A DNA stretch of 64,000 nt from Plasmodiophora brassicae (taxonomy: Eukaryota; Endomyxa: Phytomyxea; Phytomyxea; Plasmodiophorida): assembly GCA_036867785.1 (NCBI GenBank), contig CP145422.1:992001-1056000 (forward strand), in the 5' to 3' direction. Both the position numbers and the translations under genes were made by a program. The notes under the pieces were generated by a model, which worked only from the letters and a program-made list of their open reading frames with translations, did no database searches and was not told the DNA's origin. Shown in pieces: positions 1-9,997 of this stretch (position 1 is the first letter of the stretch; every line of letters begins with the position of its first letter).

Positions 1-301
1 ACATTGACGTTCATCGCTGGGACGTCCTGCGCCCCCAATGCCCTGCAGCACTTCGCAGCGGAACCGATGCGGTATTATCCCGGCCTGCACAGATGCTGCT
101 TGTGCCGCGTTATGAAGCAGCCGGAACGCGTCGCCAAGTACAATGGCAGAAGCAGGGAAGACTGCAACGCTGCGTAGCGGTGCGGGCTTAACGTGCCGGT
201 ACGAGGACATTCTGGAACAGGACCTGATGTTGCGGTACAATAACGCGTCTTTAATCTACAAACAGTTCGAGCGTGGTCTGTCCTGCAACTAGAGATGGCA
301 G
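1..301. other. Unassigned left edge
   Basis: I see no recognisable gene. One plus-strand frame is open from base 1 to about 170 with ordinary codon use, so this could be the tail of a gene that starts outside the window. No family could be named. Confidence 0.2.
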
Positions 302-436
302 CGGGTCGACCCGACCCGAGTCGACCCGGGTCGACCCGACCCGACCCGACTCACCCGTGGGGGTTCCCAGTCGACCCGGGTCAGACCCGCCGCGCCCGCC
401 CATGACCCGGGTCGACCCGGGTCGACCCGGGTCATG
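302..436. repeat. GGGTCGACCC-rich degenerate minisatellite, block 1
   Basis: The block is built almost entirely from overlapping copies of the palindromic decamer GGGTCGACCC and variants such as GACCCGGGTC, in irregular register. The motif is its own reverse complement, so both strands look alike. A second block with the same motif lies at about 1103-1234. Reading frames crossing it (RVDPGRPGS-type repeats) are products of the repeat and are not treated as genes. Confidence 0.85.
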
Positions 437-1102
437 GACCTGCAGTTGGCATAGCGGACTTGGGGGTGGCAGACACTGATCTCGACAGACTCGACTCTCG
501 GCCCTCGGGGTGCCGGGACTTGCTGACGGCCGGCCCGCCGTCCCTGGCCGCAGATTGGGCTCCGGAGACAAGGCGATCCTCTGGATCGAGCACCTTCATG
601 TTGTGTCAACGTACACCCGTCGTCGAGTTTACTTGGCACTAGAGTGCTCGCAAGAATGCCAAGATTGCAAGTCACTCAGTTGCAGACGGCGCCACTTCAA
701 ATCCCGAATCTTCTTCGTTGGATGCGACGACAGCGATAAACAGCCTTCGAACTTTGCTAAAGTCGAACGAAAAGCACCCAGACCACCTAGAGAAGTGAAG
801 CTTCCAGCGAGTCCTTCGAGAACGAACTGCAGCGGTGGTTCTCCCACCGGAAATGTCAGGGGAGAAGAGCGCCCGTGACGTTCGCACGTGGTTAGGTTAG
901 TTAGCAACTGTTTCCACGGGTCGCGATGAGGGCACGTGACTTCATGGGCTTCAACCTCGGTTACGCCGCACGCGCCTGAGCGACCCAGCGGGCCAGCAGC
1001 GAGTGCCATATGCGAATTGCAGTCCTTCAGACGACGTATTCTATTAATTCGTCGACAGTCATGTCTTATGGAGGTGTTTCCCGGCCAGTGGCCTGACATT
1101 CA
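437..1102. other. Non-repetitive stretch between the two decamer blocks
   Basis: Open frames exist on both strands (for example plus 510-878 and minus 629-1099), but none shows a family I recognise, a clear start, or splice sites that connect it to anything. It may hold the exons of an unknown gene or be degenerate sequence. Confidence 0.2.
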
Positions 1103-1234
1103 TTCCGACCCGGGTCGACCCGGGTCTGACCCGGGTCTGACCCGGGTCCGACCCGTTGGCCTCAGGACTCGACCCGGGTCAGACCCGACTCGGCAGGTCC
1201 CTGACCCGCCCGACCCGGGTCGACCCGTTGACAT
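1103..1234. repeat. GGGTCGACCC-rich degenerate minisatellite, block 2
   Basis: Same palindromic decamer family as at 302-436 (GACCCGGGTC, GGGTCGACCC, GGGTCAGACC), again in irregular register and about 130 bp long. The two blocks lie about 670 bp apart in a region that otherwise does not repeat. The downstream 1235-1440 stretch shows no gene that I can name. Confidence 0.8.
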
Positions 1235-1440
1235 TACTACCTGCAAGTTCGAAACTGGTCGTCGGCCTGGTCGCACCCGTCACGCATCATCACGCAAAGT
1301 CCTGGCCGCACTTGGACTGGACGCGCTCGCGGCCTGGCCGCAGCCCGCGCACGCAGAATAGGGGGTCCTCCAGCACACCGTGCGCCGTGCGGGCATTGTT
1401 CGACACGAGTGCAGCGAGTCCAGTGACAGGGGGTGGGTGG

Positions 1441-2066
1441 ATGGAGGAGGGATTTGTCACGGGCGGCCGGGCGGCCGGGTTATGGGCATCGTCGTCGTCG
1501 CCGTCGTCGTCGTCAGTACGCGACGGCCTGCTATGGGTTCGCGTCCAATCGCGATGGCGCAAATGCCATGTGCGCGCAAACGATTTCGAGATCCGCACCA
1601 ATGCAGGTTCGTCGGGGGAGGTTCATACCGGCCGTCGGTCAGTCAACGTGCTGCGTCGACTGCGGACCCGGCTGCCGTTTGCCATCACCGGTGAACGCTT
1701 CAAGATGTACCTCGCCGCGTCGCCGTCACGTGAGCTAGACAGCTGGGTAACCGTTCTGCGAAAGGTATTCTACATTCGACCTACGGACGTCCACACCTAC
1801 TTGGTTTCTGAAGAGTTCTGCAGACTACAATGCTCGTCACGGGCGTTCCGACCGCCGATGACGTCGAGCAAGCGGTTGCACAGTTTGAAAGCCGAATGTG
1901 CTGCAACTGGTGCCACCTTCGGTGAACGATCGCCAATGGTTGCAGTCCGACGGTCGATTCCCGAACGCCCGCTTCTGCGTGGAACCAGAGGTCGATATCG
2001 ATGCCGACGAAGACCCCGCTGGAAGTGCTGTGTGTGCATTGTACATTGCACAGGTCTCACGGTTAG
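1441..2066 (+). CDS. Probable PH-domain protein, three exons
   Basis: The first exon (1441-1764) ends with a pattern typical of pleckstrin-homology folds: GLLWVRVQSRWRKCHVR, then a middle strand (RLPFAITGERFKMYLAAS) and a closing helix ELDSWVTVLRK carrying the conserved Trp. PH domains usually bind phosphoinositides or proteins at membranes. I place introns at 1765-1823 and 1910-1945; the second is only 36 bp, shorter than any other intron here, so the C-terminus is tentative. The model gives 176 residues and stops just before the inverted repeat at 2105. The N-terminus is low-complexity Ser/Gly. The start is simply the first ATG downstream of the decamer repeats. The fold assignment rests on pattern only. 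Confidence 0.45.
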
Positions 2067-2104
2067 CGCATGAAGTCTATCGACTCGTGTTTGCTAATAT
2101 ATGG

Positions 2105-2459
2105 ACAGGTTATCGCAACACGAAAACGGCCGTTGTGAACTGATTGGACAGTGCCTGCGATACGAATGAACGTGCGGAAAGCAAAGTACGTCGGTTGAGC
2201 CGGCTTGTTCCAAACGAATGATGACTTGAACTGCAAGGTCGGTGGCGGGAGAACCAGCAAAGGCATCGAGCCGGACGGTTCGATAATTGGATATCGCTTC
2301 TGCCTTACTGGAGAGTCGGTAAACCCGATTTCTCGAGAGCCGCGTCAGCGTGCCTACATCTGTTTCGGCGTTTCGAATCTGTCGATCGCGTCGCAATGTG
2401 CACAGGCACTCACCCTTCTTTCTAGTCACGTATCCGTGCGACTAGTTGTCTGCTGCAAG
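2105..2459. repeat. Inverted repeat A, left arm
   Basis: This arm is the reverse complement of 2492-2570 plus 7635-7718 plus 14842-15045, that is, of the right arm once the copia and gypsy insertions are taken out. Identity is high near the centre and falls outward, with several small insertions and deletions, so the inversion is old. A 32-bp spacer (2460-2491) separates the arms. No gene is evident in it. Confidence 0.85.
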
Positions 2460-2570
2460 TAGACGGCAAAGATGGCATGCCTGTGGTGAAGCTTGCAGCA
2501 GACAACTAGTCGCACGGATACGTGACTAGAAAGAAGGGTGAGTGCCTGTGCACATTGCGACGCGATCGAC

Positions 2571-2738
2571 AATCGGGACACTGGTGCGACCTCGAGTCCG
2601 CAGAATGCCTTAGATCAGCAATCATAGGGCGCCTCCCACATATACCGCGCAACACTGCCGTACGGCGTCCGTGGCGCACCAATCATATATTCTGCTATCT
2701 GGCCTTGTCTGGTCTTGTCCGTGTCCTGCGTGCTAATT
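2571..2738 (+). repeat. Copia 5' LTR (168 bp)
   Basis: Matches 7462-7629 base for base by eye. Begins AATCGGGAC and ends GTGCTAATT. A TATA-like ATATATTC lies at about 2684-2692. Confidence 0.95.
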
Positions 2739-2929
2739 GGTTTTGGGCCCATCCCAAGCCTTACCCCTGTCCCTGTCCCCGTCCCTGTCCCCGTCCCTGT
2801 CCCTGTCCCTGCCCCAGTTCCCGTGTCCCGTGTCCCAGCCCGTGTCGCGATCCAGTTCGCGTTGTGACCGCCGCGCCCCACGCTCGGTTTGTACCCGTCC
2901 CTGTCCCCCTGCTCCCGCCGCCCGCCATA

Positions 2930-3874
2930 ATGGCGGAGGACTGGAACCAGCTCGTCACAAACCTGAACTCTCAGATCCAGCACTTGCAACAGCAACAACA
3001 GCAACAGCAGCAGCTTCTACAGCAACAGCACGATCAACTGCTACAACAGCAACAACTACTGCAGCAGCAACCAATCCCACAGCAGCACGGTGGCGCCCGC
3101 GAACCAAAAGTCAAGCTACCGCCGGCCTATAACGGCAGCCTGTCGGAGCTTCGGGGTTTCCTTAACCAGGTCAAACTGGTTATTACCCAGCAGCCCAACA
3201 CATACGCGACCGACGCTCAGAAGGTTGCGTTGGTGGGCCAGCTGTTGGGTGGCGACGCCCTAAAGTGGTTTAACCCACTGTTCGAGAGGAATGACGACCT
3301 GATGAAGGACTTCAGCGCCTTCGTCTCCGCAATCAAGAGCAGATTCGGGGACCCGAACCTCGCAGAGACCGCGGCCCGCAAGCTCCAGCACCTGCGTCAG
3401 GGTCGAGGCACCGTCGCCCGCTTCGCCACAGAATTCCAGAACTTGGCGGCGGACGCGGGGTTCAACGACTCAGCCTGCCGACACATGTTCCGCGCAGCCC
3501 TGTCTCGGGACGTACAGTTCCTCCTGCTGTCCTTGCCTGTCGCGAAAACACTCGACGAGCTCGTCCAGCAGGCGATTCGCTGCGACAACCGTCTCTCCGA
3601 GCACAGATCGAACACCATGGTCCCAGCACCAGCTGTTCCTGCCGTCGTCTCCGCATCAGCTGCCCCTCCCGTTGCCGCAACACCCCCGGCCGCCGCGATC
3701 GGGCCGGTTCCCATGATCATCGACGCTGTGACCGGTGGCCCCCGCGCCTCGCTGACTGCCGAAGAGAAAGACCGCCGACGCCGTGAGGGCCTGTGCCTAT
3801 ACTGTGGAATGCCTGGCCATATCGCGTCGACCTGTCCTGTGCGTCCACAGGGAAACGTCCCTCGACGTGGCTGA
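2930..3874 (+). CDS. Copia gag (capsid/nucleocapsid)
   Basis: The frame starts at ATG 2930. It opens with a glutamine-rich tract (runs of Q around residues 22-50), continues with a capsid-like helical region (around LRGFLNQVKL and ALKWFNPLFE) and ends with a CCHC zinc knuckle, CLYCGMPGHIASTC, the nucleocapsid motif that binds the element's RNA. A CCTGTCCCTGTCCCC-type pyrimidine-rich leader lies between the LTR and the ATG. The pol frame overlaps the 3' end of this frame in another register, as is common for elements that express pol by ribosomal frameshifting. Confidence 0.85.
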   Translation: MAEDWNQLVTNLNSQIQHLQQQQQQQQQLLQQQHDQLLQQQQLLQQQPIPQQHGGAREPKVKLPPAYNGSLSELRGFLNQVKLVITQQPNTYATDAQKVALVGQLLGGDALKWFNPLFERNDDLMKDFSAFVSAIKSRFGDPNLAETAARKLQHLRQGRGTVARFATEFQNLAADAGFNDSACRHMFRAALSRDVQFLLLSLPVAKTLDELVQQAIRCDNRLSEHRSNTMVPAPAVPAVVSASAAPPVAATPPAAAIGPVPMIIDAVTGGPRASLTAEEKDRRRREGLCLYCGMPGHIASTCPVRPQGNVPRRG

Positions 3875-6800
3875 TGACCCGGTCGGTCGCCACGTCTCTC
3901 GCGAATACACAACGCGTTCCCCTCCAAAACTCCGACCGATTCCCACATGAAGTAATGATCTCTGCGTCCACCATTCCTCCAGAGCGCCCCGACCTTGTCC
4001 TAAGCATTGATGTGTCCCTGCTGCTCGACAACGGCAGGACTGTGCAGACGAAGGCACTCATCGACTCTGGAGCAACGAACGACTTCATTCACCGCGATCT
4101 CGTCCACTTGCACAATGTACCCCTCGTTGAGAAACCTGCACCAGTTGACTTGGAGGTAATTGACGGGCGACGGCTGCCGAAAGTGTCAATGGAAACCGTC
4201 CCAGTTAGCCTCCGCATCGGCAACCACTCCTACTCGATCGTGCTGAACGTGATTGACTCCCCGCGATTCCCAGTCATACTCGGCATGACCTGGCTCACCA
4301 AACACAACCCGAGCATCAACTGGGCACACAGGACAATCGAGTTCCTCCGCACGCCCGACAACGAGTCAAGCGAATCCTCGACTCCAACCTCCGAAGGCAC
4401 CATCACAACACTAACCCTGCACGATGTCGACACAACACCCGAACGACCCGAATCCACTTCAGTCCCAGGAGCCTCGCCAACCGAACAGACACCGCCACCA
4501 GCAAACGCCAAGCGACGCCGCAAGTGGAAGCCCGAGATCCACGCCGATAACGACAAGGTACCTTACGCCGTTCCGCTTCCCGGGGATTGGAACCAACCCC
4601 AGAGTCTCAAGCGGTGGCACCACCGCCTCGGCCACCGTAACCTGCGTGACGTCATCCTGATGGCAAATCATGACCTTACCGAGTCCATGGAGATCCTGGC
4701 ACAGAAGGTTGACAGGTTCTGCGAAGGGTGCGCTATCGCGAAAGCCAAGGAACGTCCTTTCCCCTCGGAGTCCAAAGAAAAACAGTGGAACGTGCTCGAG
4801 AGAATCGACGTCGACGAATGCGGACCGCTTCCCGTCGCCTCACTCAAAGGGGAGCGATACTTTATCACGTTCACGGAATTTGCAACCAGGATGAAATTTA
4901 CCTTCCTGTTGCACCACAAGAACCAGGCGCTGACCAAGTTCAAGGAGCTCAAGACTCGAATTGAGAATCGCCTGGAGAAATCCATTAAGATCCTCTTCGG
5001 CGACAACGATGGGGTATTCATCAACAACGAGTTCAAGGCGTTCTTGCAGGACAACGGGATCGAGTGGAGATCAACGGTGGAGTATTCCTCCAAGCAGAAC
5101 GGTGTCTCCGAACGGGGACACCTGACGCTCATGGACTCCGGTCGCGCAATGCTCGTACACGCAAGGCTCCCCAAGCAGTTCTGGGGACCCGCAATTCTGA
5201 CTGCCAGCCACGTCCATAATCTCTGCCCCCACCCACGCGATCCCTCGACCACGCCCCATGAAATGCTGTCGCGCTCGAAACCTGATATCCGCTATCTTAG
5301 AACGTTCGGGTGCGACGCATATGGCTACGTCCCGTCCAGCCAGAGAACGAAGCTGGACCCACGCGCCGTGAAAGGCATCTTCATCGGGTATGCAGACCAC
5401 CAGAAAGGGTACGTCCTCTATCACCCTTCGTCCGGCCTGATCAAGGTGTACCGCAGCGTGACGTTCAGCGAAGACAGCTTCGGCGGCCGCAGTGCGGACG
5501 ACGCCCTCGCCGATCCCGAGGAACCTGAGTCTGGATACGACAGCGACTACGTTCCCTCCGGTGACGAACCCGCTGTCGAGGGGGCGCAGTCCGCCGCAGG
5601 CCCCAGTGAGGATCCGCGACCTCCCACCGAACGAGCCCGGCGTCTCTCCCGCAAGCCAGACCGTTTAGGAGATCCCGTCCACCACGCCTGGATCGCGTCC
5701 CTGCAACCTACCAACGACGATCCTATTCACCACATGTGGATAGGTTCCACACATCAATGCGACGACGACGATGACGCCGCGCTCAATGCAGATGACCCCG
5801 ACACTCCAAACACATATGAAGACGCCATGGCAAGTCCCGAGGCAGAGTTCTGGACTAAGGCGATGGCCGATGAATTGAAGAGCCTGAAACAGCACAAGAC
5901 ATGGGAAGCTGTGGAGCGACTACCCGACGGGGCACGCCCCATCGGATGCCGCTGGGTCTACAAGCGCAAGATCACCAAGTCAAGTCAGATCCCGCCGGAC
6001 ACCACCTGGGTTCTCCGCCATGACCCCGACGGTGTCACCTCCTACCGGTACAAGGCTCGACTATGCATACTCGGCTACAGACAGCGCCAGGGGATCGACT
6101 ACACGAACACCTATGCGCCAGTCGTCCGGAGCGACATCCTCCGTCTAGTACTAGCCATGTCCGTCCAAGACAAGGAGATCATCGCCGAGCAGATGGATGT
6201 GATGACCGCATTCCTCAACGCCCACCTCACCGAAGAGATCTACATGGACTCCCCGAAAGGGATGAAGGCCAGAACCCGTTTCGTCAAGCTCCTACGATCG
6301 ATCTATGGCCTGAAACAGGCCCCAAGAGAATGGTTCAAGGTCATCGACGCCTTCCTCGTTAACGAATGCGGGTTCCAACGAGCCAAGTCCGCATCGTGCT
6401 TGTACTTCAAACGTGGTCCAACTGGACGGCTCGTCATTGTTGGGGTCTACGTCGATGATATTCCCATCGTCGGACATCCCGAACTCGTACAGGAAACCAA
6501 GTCAGCCCTCTCGAAGAGATTCAAGATGTCGGACATGGGAGAGCTTCAATCAGTCATTGGCTTCGACGTCGATAGACAAGGTGGATCGGTGTTCCTGTCG
6601 CAGGAACGCTACACGAAAACTATCCTCGACACCTACGGCATGGCCGAATCGCGCCCCGTCTCGACACCGGCAGATGCGAACTTGAAGTTATCCACATCAC
6701 TGTGCCCGCAGAACCAGGCCGATCGCGAACTTGCCGCCTTAGAAGGCCAGCGCATCAACTATCGAGCAGCGGTAGGTCACCTAATGTGGCTGCTGCACAC

Positions 6801-7518
6801 CCGGCCAGACATCGCCTATGCGGTGAACGAGGTCTCCCGATACGTGCAAGACCCAGGGCCAGCGCACTTCGTCGCGCTGAAGCGAGTCTTCAGGTACCTC
6901 AACGGCACTCGCAACTACGGCCTCCTGTTCGAAGGAGGTGGGGAAACGGCCACACCGCTCCTGGTCGGCTACTCCGATTCTGATTGGGGTGGAGACCTCG
7001 ACACACGACGATCGACTTCGGGGTGCGTGTTCCTTCTGAATGGCTGCCCGGTTTCATTTCGCTCTAAGAAGCAGACCACGGTCGCGTTATCGTCGTGCGA
7101 GGCGGAGACGGTGGCGTCAACACTCGCGGCAACAGAAGGCGTCTGGTTGCGCAATGTGCTGGACGAACTAGGTTTTCCACAAGCTCAGCCTACACCTCTA
7201 CACGTAGACAATCAGGGGGCGATCGCGTTCGCCAACAGCGAAATCAACCACAGCAAGATGAAACATCTCGCGCTCAAGGACCACTTCGTCAGAGAACTGG
7301 TGGCATCCAACCAGATCAAGGTGCACTACGTCCGCTCGTGCGAGAACCTCGCCGACATCTTCACGAAACCACTCGGAAAGCACAAGTTCGTAGAATTCCG
7401 TGCGGCCCTCAAGTGCGTACCGCATCCCCACATGAACTTGGACTCTCAGGTCGAGGGGAGGAATCGGGACACTGGTGCGACCTCGAGTCCGCAGAATGCC
7501 TTAGATCAGCAATCATAG
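3793..7518 (+). CDS. Copia pol (PR-IN-RT-RNase H)
   Basis: One long frame. A retropepsin active site (LIDSGATNDF, near 4050) comes first, then the pre-integrase zinc region (HHRLGH, CEGC; 4614-4732), the integrase core (VDECGP, FGDNDGVF and NGVSERGH, 4807-5125), reverse transcriptase with VYVDDI near 6448, and RNase H (SSCEAE, HVDNQGA, 7090-7400). The order is that of Ty1/copia. The last bases run into the 3' LTR. The polyprotein would make new cDNA copies and integrate them. Confidence 0.92.
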   Translation: MPILWNAWPYRVDLSCASTGKRPSTWLMTRSVATSLANTQRVPLQNSDRFPHEVMISASTIPPERPDLVLSIDVSLLLDNGRTVQTKALIDSGATNDFIHRDLVHLHNVPLVEKPAPVDLEVIDGRRLPKVSMETVPVSLRIGNHSYSIVLNVIDSPRFPVILGMTWLTKHNPSINWAHRTIEFLRTPDNESSESSTPTSEGTITTLTLHDVDTTPERPESTSVPGASPTEQTPPPANAKRRRKWKPEIHADNDKVPYAVPLPGDWNQPQSLKRWHHRLGHRNLRDVILMANHDLTESMEILAQKVDRFCEGCAIAKAKERPFPSESKEKQWNVLERIDVDECGPLPVASLKGERYFITFTEFATRMKFTFLLHHKNQALTKFKELKTRIENRLEKSIKILFGDNDGVFINNEFKAFLQDNGIEWRSTVEYSSKQNGVSERGHLTLMDSGRAMLVHARLPKQFWGPAILTASHVHNLCPHPRDPSTTPHEMLSRSKPDIRYLRTFGCDAYGYVPSSQRTKLDPRAVKGIFIGYADHQKGYVLYHPSSGLIKVYRSVTFSEDSFGGRSADDALADPEEPESGYDSDYVPSGDEPAVEGAQSAAGPSEDPRPPTERARRLSRKPDRLGDPVHHAWIASLQPTNDDPIHHMWIGSTHQCDDDDDAALNADDPDTPNTYEDAMASPEAEFWTKAMADELKSLKQHKTWEAVERLPDGARPIGCRWVYKRKITKSSQIPPDTTWVLRHDPDGVTSYRYKARLCILGYRQRQGIDYTNTYAPVVRSDILRLVLAMSVQDKEIIAEQMDVMTAFLNAHLTEEIYMDSPKGMKARTRFVKLLRSIYGLKQAPREWFKVIDAFLVNECGFQRAKSASCLYFKRGPTGRLVIVGVYVDDIPIVGHPELVQETKSALSKRFKMSDMGELQSVIGFDVDRQGGSVFLSQERYTKTILDTYGMAESRPVSTPADANLKLSTSLCPQNQADRELAALEGQRINYRAAVGHLMWLLHTRPDIAYAVNEVSRYVQDPGPAHFVALKRVFRYLNGTRNYGLLFEGGGETATPLLVGYSDSDWGGDLDTRRSTSGCVFLLNGCPVSFRSKKQTTVALSSCEAETVASTLAATEGVWLRNVLDELGFPQAQPTPLHVDNQGAIAFANSEINHSKMKHLALKDHFVRELVASNQIKVHYVRSCENLADIFTKPLGKHKFVEFRAALKCVPHPHMNLDSQVEGRNRDTGATSSPQNALDQQS

Positions 7519-7629
7519 GGCGCCTCCCACATATACCGCGCAACACTGCCGTACGGCGTCCGTGGCGCACCAATCATATATTCTGCTATCTGGCCTTGTC
7601 TGGTCTTGTCCGTGTCCTGCGTGCTAATT
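7462..7629 (+). repeat. Copia 3' LTR (168 bp)
   Basis: Identical by eye to the 5' LTR. Preceded by the purine tract GAGGGGAGG and followed by the TCGAC target duplication. Confidence 0.95.
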
Positions 7630-7718
7630 TCGACAGATTCGCGACGTCGAAATAGATATAGACACGCTGACGCGGCTGTCGAGTAATCGGGTTTACCGAC
7701 TCTCCAGAAAGGCAGAAG

Positions 7719-7897
7719 TGTAACGAACCGCGTCGCACTTCCCGCAATCTACATACGCCGTGGCGGAGTCCGTGGCAGTTGGCTGGCGGACGTCATTGCT
7801 GTTTCGATTGCATATATACAGGCAGCGTCCTGCTGTTAGTGTGAGGCGAACGCCACCGCGTACCTAAAAGTAATCCCCAGGTCGCGTGTTCAGCACA
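7719..7897 (+). repeat. Gypsy 5' LTR (179 bp)
   Basis: Identical by eye to 14659-14837. Contains TTGCTGTTTCGATTGC (7796-7811), the complement of the sequence that follows the LTR, and a TATA-like ATATATA just downstream of it. Confidence 0.95.
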
Positions 7898-7898
7898 C

Positions 7899-7914
7899 GC
7901 AATCGAAACAGCAA
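7899..7914 (+). promoter_or_regulatory. Putative self-complementary primer-binding site of the gypsy element
   Basis: GCAATCGAAACAGCAA begins one base after the LTR end, where the primer-binding site belongs, and is the exact reverse complement of LTR bases 7796-7811. This resembles the self-priming known for the Tf1/sushi group. Whether those LTR bases lie at the transcript's 5' end is not known, because a TATA-like site lies downstream of them. Confidence 0.6.
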
Positions 7915-7923
7915 TTCGGGTTC

Positions 7924-9183
7924 ATGACGACAGAGAACGGAGGTGATGGCGCAGGCGCGCAGACCATCCGGGTCAAGGTCGAGGACATGGTCAAGATCCA
8001 GTCGACGCTGGACGTCATCCTGGAGCGGCTGGCAGCGTTGGAAGCGGGCAGGGCGAACACGGATGCGACGGTCGCAGCGCTCGGACTGGATCTGGAGGAG
8101 ATCAAGGAGGTGGTGATCAGAGACCGAGCGGCGGCGCCGCCGGAGCGGGGCAACCAGGCAGCAGGTGCGAGGGGAGATGGGAACGCCAGGGTTGCCGCAG
8201 GGCCCGGGACCAGAGCACCCTTGCGAGGCGCAGTGCGCGTGCCACGTGGCAGCAGCATTGGCGACGACGAGGACGAGATCGAAGGACGCTATGGAAGGGG
8301 TGGCCGGCGCGGAGGCTACGAAGCAGATGACCGTCGCCAACTGCCGATCAAGATTTCCCTCAAGGAATGCGTGAGTAACCCCTGGAAGAGCGGGGAGGAG
8401 GTCAAGACGTGGCTGAACGGAGCCGTCGCGACGGTGCGACGATTGAAGGCCAGCCGCGACGACATCCAGGACTATGTCATCAGCAAGTTGATGGAACCAC
8501 AGCTGCGGGCGCATGTGGTGGCGTCGGCACGACAGCTGCCTGATGCGCCGTTCGTCGACGTGCTGATCGACGCGAGAGACAAGCTTCTGGGCACCACGCA
8601 GACCCGAACGCGGCGTTCGTGGAAGAGTGCGGCACGAGCGCTCAAGCAGGCCGACAACGAGTCGTTGACTGACTTCCTGCCGAAATTGGAAACGGTCATT
8701 AACGAGTTCGTCGAGAACGATCCCGAGCACGCCGACGATGAGGAGATCTTCGACATCTACCTGGCGGCGATTACCCCGGATGTGAAGGCGATTCTGGAAA
8801 CGGAGCACCTTCTCTGGGCGCACCTGGACGTGCGGGAGACGTACCTGGACAAGGTGGGATACCTCAGGGAATGCCTATACGCCCAACGTGCCAAGGAAGG
8901 CGTGAAGCCGAAGAAACGGACGTTGGTCGGGGCGGTTACCAGGTCACCCATCTGTAACACGTGCAACAGCCGGGACCACTCCTGGAGGGACTGCGATCGC
9001 GCACGCGCTAAGGAGAGCTGCAGGGCATGTAACGGCGCCCAACACTTCCAGTTCGAATGCCCGAGGCGCAATGCAAGCCCGCAAGGGAGCGGCGGCGCGA
9101 CGGTGAACGGACCTACGACACCGGCGGCAGCAGCAGCGGGGGCACCGGCGGGCGCGGCGGCGCCGGCCTCGCCGTCCGGCTGA
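7924..9183 (+). CDS. Gypsy gag with two CCHC zinc knuckles
   Basis: A 419-residue frame from ATG 7924. An N-terminal helical or coiled-coil part (about residues 10-65) is followed by an Arg/Gly-rich linker, a capsid-like region (about residues 140-320) and two consecutive CX2CX4HX4C knuckles, CNTCNSRDHSWRDC and CRACNGAQHFQFEC. The tail is Ala/Gly/Pro rich. It would form the virus-like particle and package RNA. Confidence 0.88.
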   Translation: MTTENGGDGAGAQTIRVKVEDMVKIQSTLDVILERLAALEAGRANTDATVAALGLDLEEIKEVVIRDRAAAPPERGNQAAGARGDGNARVAAGPGTRAPLRGAVRVPRGSSIGDDEDEIEGRYGRGGRRGGYEADDRRQLPIKISLKECVSNPWKSGEEVKTWLNGAVATVRRLKASRDDIQDYVISKLMEPQLRAHVVASARQLPDAPFVDVLIDARDKLLGTTQTRTRRSWKSAARALKQADNESLTDFLPKLETVINEFVENDPEHADDEEIFDIYLAAITPDVKAILETEHLLWAHLDVRETYLDKVGYLRECLYAQRAKEGVKPKKRTLVGAVTRSPICNTCNSRDHSWRDCDRARAKESCRACNGAQHFQFECPRRNASPQGSGGATVNGPTTPAAAAAGAPAGAAAPASPSG

Positions 9184-9285
9184 CGGGGCGGGGCGGCCGC
9201 AGCCGCCCCAATCCCCTTTGACCCAGGAGGGCAAGGGGAACTGCGATCGGTCGCAGCGATCGAGAACGAGGTCGTTGGCGACCAC

Positions 9286-9905
9286 GTGCACGCAACGGTG
9301 GACATCACGGTGGGCGGTCGACGCATGACGGCGCTGCTCGACACGGGGGCAGCAGTCAACGTCGCGAACCAGCACGCAGTGCGGGCTGCCGGTGTGGAGG
9401 TGACGCGAGGAGCACTTCAGCTGGAGGACTTTGCGGGTCGACCTGTCGAGAATGCCGGCACAGCGGAACTGCCGTTCAACATCGGGGAGGCGCAGACGGC
9501 TATTAGGGTGACCGTATGCGACGACGCAATGCCACATGACGTCATCATAGGCCTCCCACAGCTACACGCATGGAAAACGCGATGGGACCTAGCGCAGGGT
9601 CACGTCGAGATTCCTGGCATCGGCATTCGTGTTCACCTGAACCAGCCAAGACGACGAACGGGACGGGCGGTCCAGATGCGACTGATGGAGGACGTGATCG
9701 TGCGACGAGACCAAGTGGTCGCAGTGCAGGTCCGGGCGGACGGGGCGGTGACCGATGGGCCAGTGCTGGTGGAACGTCAACGCCGGGGCACGAAGACGGC
9801 GGCGATCGCAGAAGGCTTCGGCCAGCTGAAGGACGGCGTCGCAACGATCCTGATTGGCAATCTGTTCAGCCGACGATGCCGATACAAGAAGGGCCGGGTC
9901 GTGGC
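9286..9905 (+). CDS. Gypsy pol, protease part upstream of the nested insertion
   Basis: The frame carries the retropepsin motif LLDTGAAVN (near 9331-9357) and a second strand region VIIGLPQLHAW. It runs up to the TRIM-like insertion at 9906. Treated as the front part of pol. Confidence 0.8.
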
Positions 9906-9997
9906 TGTGAGGACTGTCCGGAATAAACCGAGAACCCCGCGACGGACTTCGCCAGTCCGTCAAAGCGTTCGTTGCATCAGCTTGCCTGATCGTGACA
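9906..9997 (+). repeat. TRIM-like 5' terminal repeat (92 bp)
   Basis: Identical to 11272-11363. TG...CA termini, with an internal AATAAA that could serve as a polyadenylation signal. Confidence 0.88.

Larger units (their letters stand above)
2571..7629 (+). mobile_element. Ty1/copia LTR retrotransposon, young
   Basis: A complete-looking element of 5,059 bp with 168-bp terminal repeats that I read as identical, flanked by the 5-bp target duplication TCGAC (2566-2570 and 7630-7634). The order protease, integrase, reverse transcriptase, RNase H is diagnostic of Ty1/copia (Pseudoviridae). Directly after the 5' repeat, GGTTTTGGGCCCA (2739-2751) resembles the half-tRNA-iMet primer site known for Drosophila copia, with one difference. 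A purine tract (about 7452-7461) precedes the 3' repeat. Identical repeats imply recent insertion. The element looks whole. Its terminal repeats begin AAT and end ATT instead of the usual TG and CA. Confidence 0.95.

Noticed and set aside
251-571. Open frames rich in RVDPGRPGS on both strands
   Set aside because: Translation of the palindromic GGGTCGACCC repeat block, not a protein gene.
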